From assembly GCA_005884765.1 (NCBI GenBank), contig VAZV01000160.1:1-64000 (forward strand): DNA of 64,000 nt. The letters are read 5' to 3'. Position numbers and translations under genes: made by a program. The notes under the pieces were generated by a model that searched no databases, was not told the DNA's origin, and saw only the letters and a program-made list of their open reading frames with translations. Of the stretch, positions 63,625 through 64,000 are shown in pieces. Position 1 is the first letter of the stretch; each line of letters opens with the position of its first letter. The stretch comes from Alphaproteobacteria bacterium. Its GTDB lineage: Bacteria > Pseudomonadota > Alphaproteobacteria > Rhizobiales > Xanthobacteraceae.

Positions 63625-63655
63625 GGTGGATAACCTGTGTATAAGTTGTGGATGA
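63625..63655 (-). promoter_or_regulatory. Cluster of three DnaA-box-like 9-mers at 11-bp spacing
   Basis: On the minus strand, 9-mers match TTATNCACA: TTATCCACC (63633-63625, 8 of 9), TTATACACA (63644-63636, perfect) and TCATCCACA (63655-63647, 8 of 9). All point the same way with starts exactly 11 bp apart, one helical turn. They lie just upstream of the small membrane protein gene at 63488-63619. Confidence 0.5.
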
Positions 63656-63806
63656 CCTTGGGATGACACGCACCGCTACCGTCAGTTGTCGGCTTGATTG
63701 TTCGATAAGCAGGTGTCAACCCCTTTGCGGGGTCGCGGTTCCTTAGGCGGTCGTCCGGGCCTTGGCGCCGGTAGAACTACGCGGATCGCGATGCTAAATT
63801 CCGGCC

Positions 63807-64000
63807 ATGAGAAAGTCCGACGTCACCTGTCCCAAGTGCGGCGCTGGCTATCGTCGGCTTGAAGTGGAGTCGATGCCGGCCGCCAGCGGCGAGTTTCGCT
63901 GCTTGGTCTGCCACCGTGTGCTCGAGCGTTTCGACGGCTCTCGCGGGGTTGCTCTGCGTCTTACCGTCCAGCCCGCCAAGTATCGGGATGCTGGAGATAG
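63807..64000 (+). CDS. Zinc-knuckle protein, cut by the window end
   Basis: ATG 63807 opens a frame with no stop up to the edge (64 codons): VTCPKCGAGYRRLEVES and FRCLVCHRVLERFDG give CxxC pairs about 24 residues apart, a zinc-ribbon layout. I know similar short unnamed proteins in Bradyrhizobium. The end lies outside. Confidence 0.65.
   Translation, partial: MRKSDVTCPKCGAGYRRLEVESMPAASGEFRCLVCHRVLERFDGSRGVALRLTVQPAKYRDAGD

Noticed and set aside
63625..63655. Chromosome replication origin
   Set aside because: Only three boxes, no AT-rich unwinding stretch and no origin-linked genes; kept as a DnaA-site finding only.

Overview
The window looks like chromosome from an alphaproteobacterium of the Bradyrhizobium/Rhodopseudomonas group (Nitrobacteraceae). 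The basis is the GC-rich codon use, a proline-utilisation PutA of the roughly 1000-residue type known from Bradyrhizobium, Omp25-like porins, a DUF6894 protein, many CoA-transferase/acyl-CoA genes, and intergenic palindromes I recognise from that group (23593-23709, 30479-30580, 55829-55914). No rRNA, tRNA, CRISPR array, transposase or integrase was seen. Family names are from reading the proteins; no search was run.

Layout. 1-3.5 kb is accessory DNA. A compact minus-strand three-gene cassette (TIGR04255-like protein, Xre-type HTH protein, unknown HDCD-motif protein) is preceded by three 12-bp iterons. Next to it is a translationally coupled pair of hypothetical genes of the HGG-motif type. 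3.9-15.5 kb carries a serine hydrolase, AMP nucleosidase, a double-barrel porin, pgm, a DapA-family aldolase, a lemA-TPM-TPM operon and an EthD-type protein. 15.9-20.6 kb holds an alkyl-DHAP-synthase-like FAD oxidase, a GST, a CNBD/MBL-hydrolase operon and an envelope coiled-coil protein. 20.6-30.3 kb holds a CxxCH protein, a flavin monooxygenase plus aromatic-acid transporter unit, a CoA-transferase/GST pair and putA.

30.5-41.6 kb holds cspA, a sulfite dehydrogenase locus (sorB intact, sorA broken by an internal deletion), a HigBA-type toxin-antitoxin pair, an unusual membrane/ferredoxin/adenylate-cyclase fusion, a GT39 glycosyltransferase, ycjX with a ycjF interrupted by one in-frame stop, and a hemolysin-III protein. 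41.6-47.6 kb has an SDR gene and a five-gene minus-strand operon (acyl-CoA dehydrogenase, CoA-transferase, MaoC-like hydratase, benzoylformate decarboxylase-like enzyme, VOC protein) that reads like an acid degradation pathway. 47.8-48.5 kb is a VapBC pair with an operator across the vapB start codon.

49-53.5 kb is a lipid/alkane oxidation block: two tandem CYP153-type P450s and a PaaI thioesterase, divergent from isovaleryl-CoA dehydrogenase. 53.5-60.9 kb holds a DUF898 membrane protein, an M48 protease, a DUF2927 protein, an L,D-transpeptidase, a second TPP enzyme, a nuclease-like hypothetical and an alpha/beta hydrolase. 60.9-64 kb is a run of very small membrane and zinc-ribbon proteins around a larger Gln/Ala-rich membrane protein; three DnaA-box-like 9-mers spaced exactly 11 bp lie at 63625-63655.

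Best candidates for something undescribed: the cassette at 106-2402, the redox-cyclase fusion at 34669-36441, and the acid-degradation operon at 42401-47611. Two gene losses (sorA, ycjF) deserve a check against reads before being believed.
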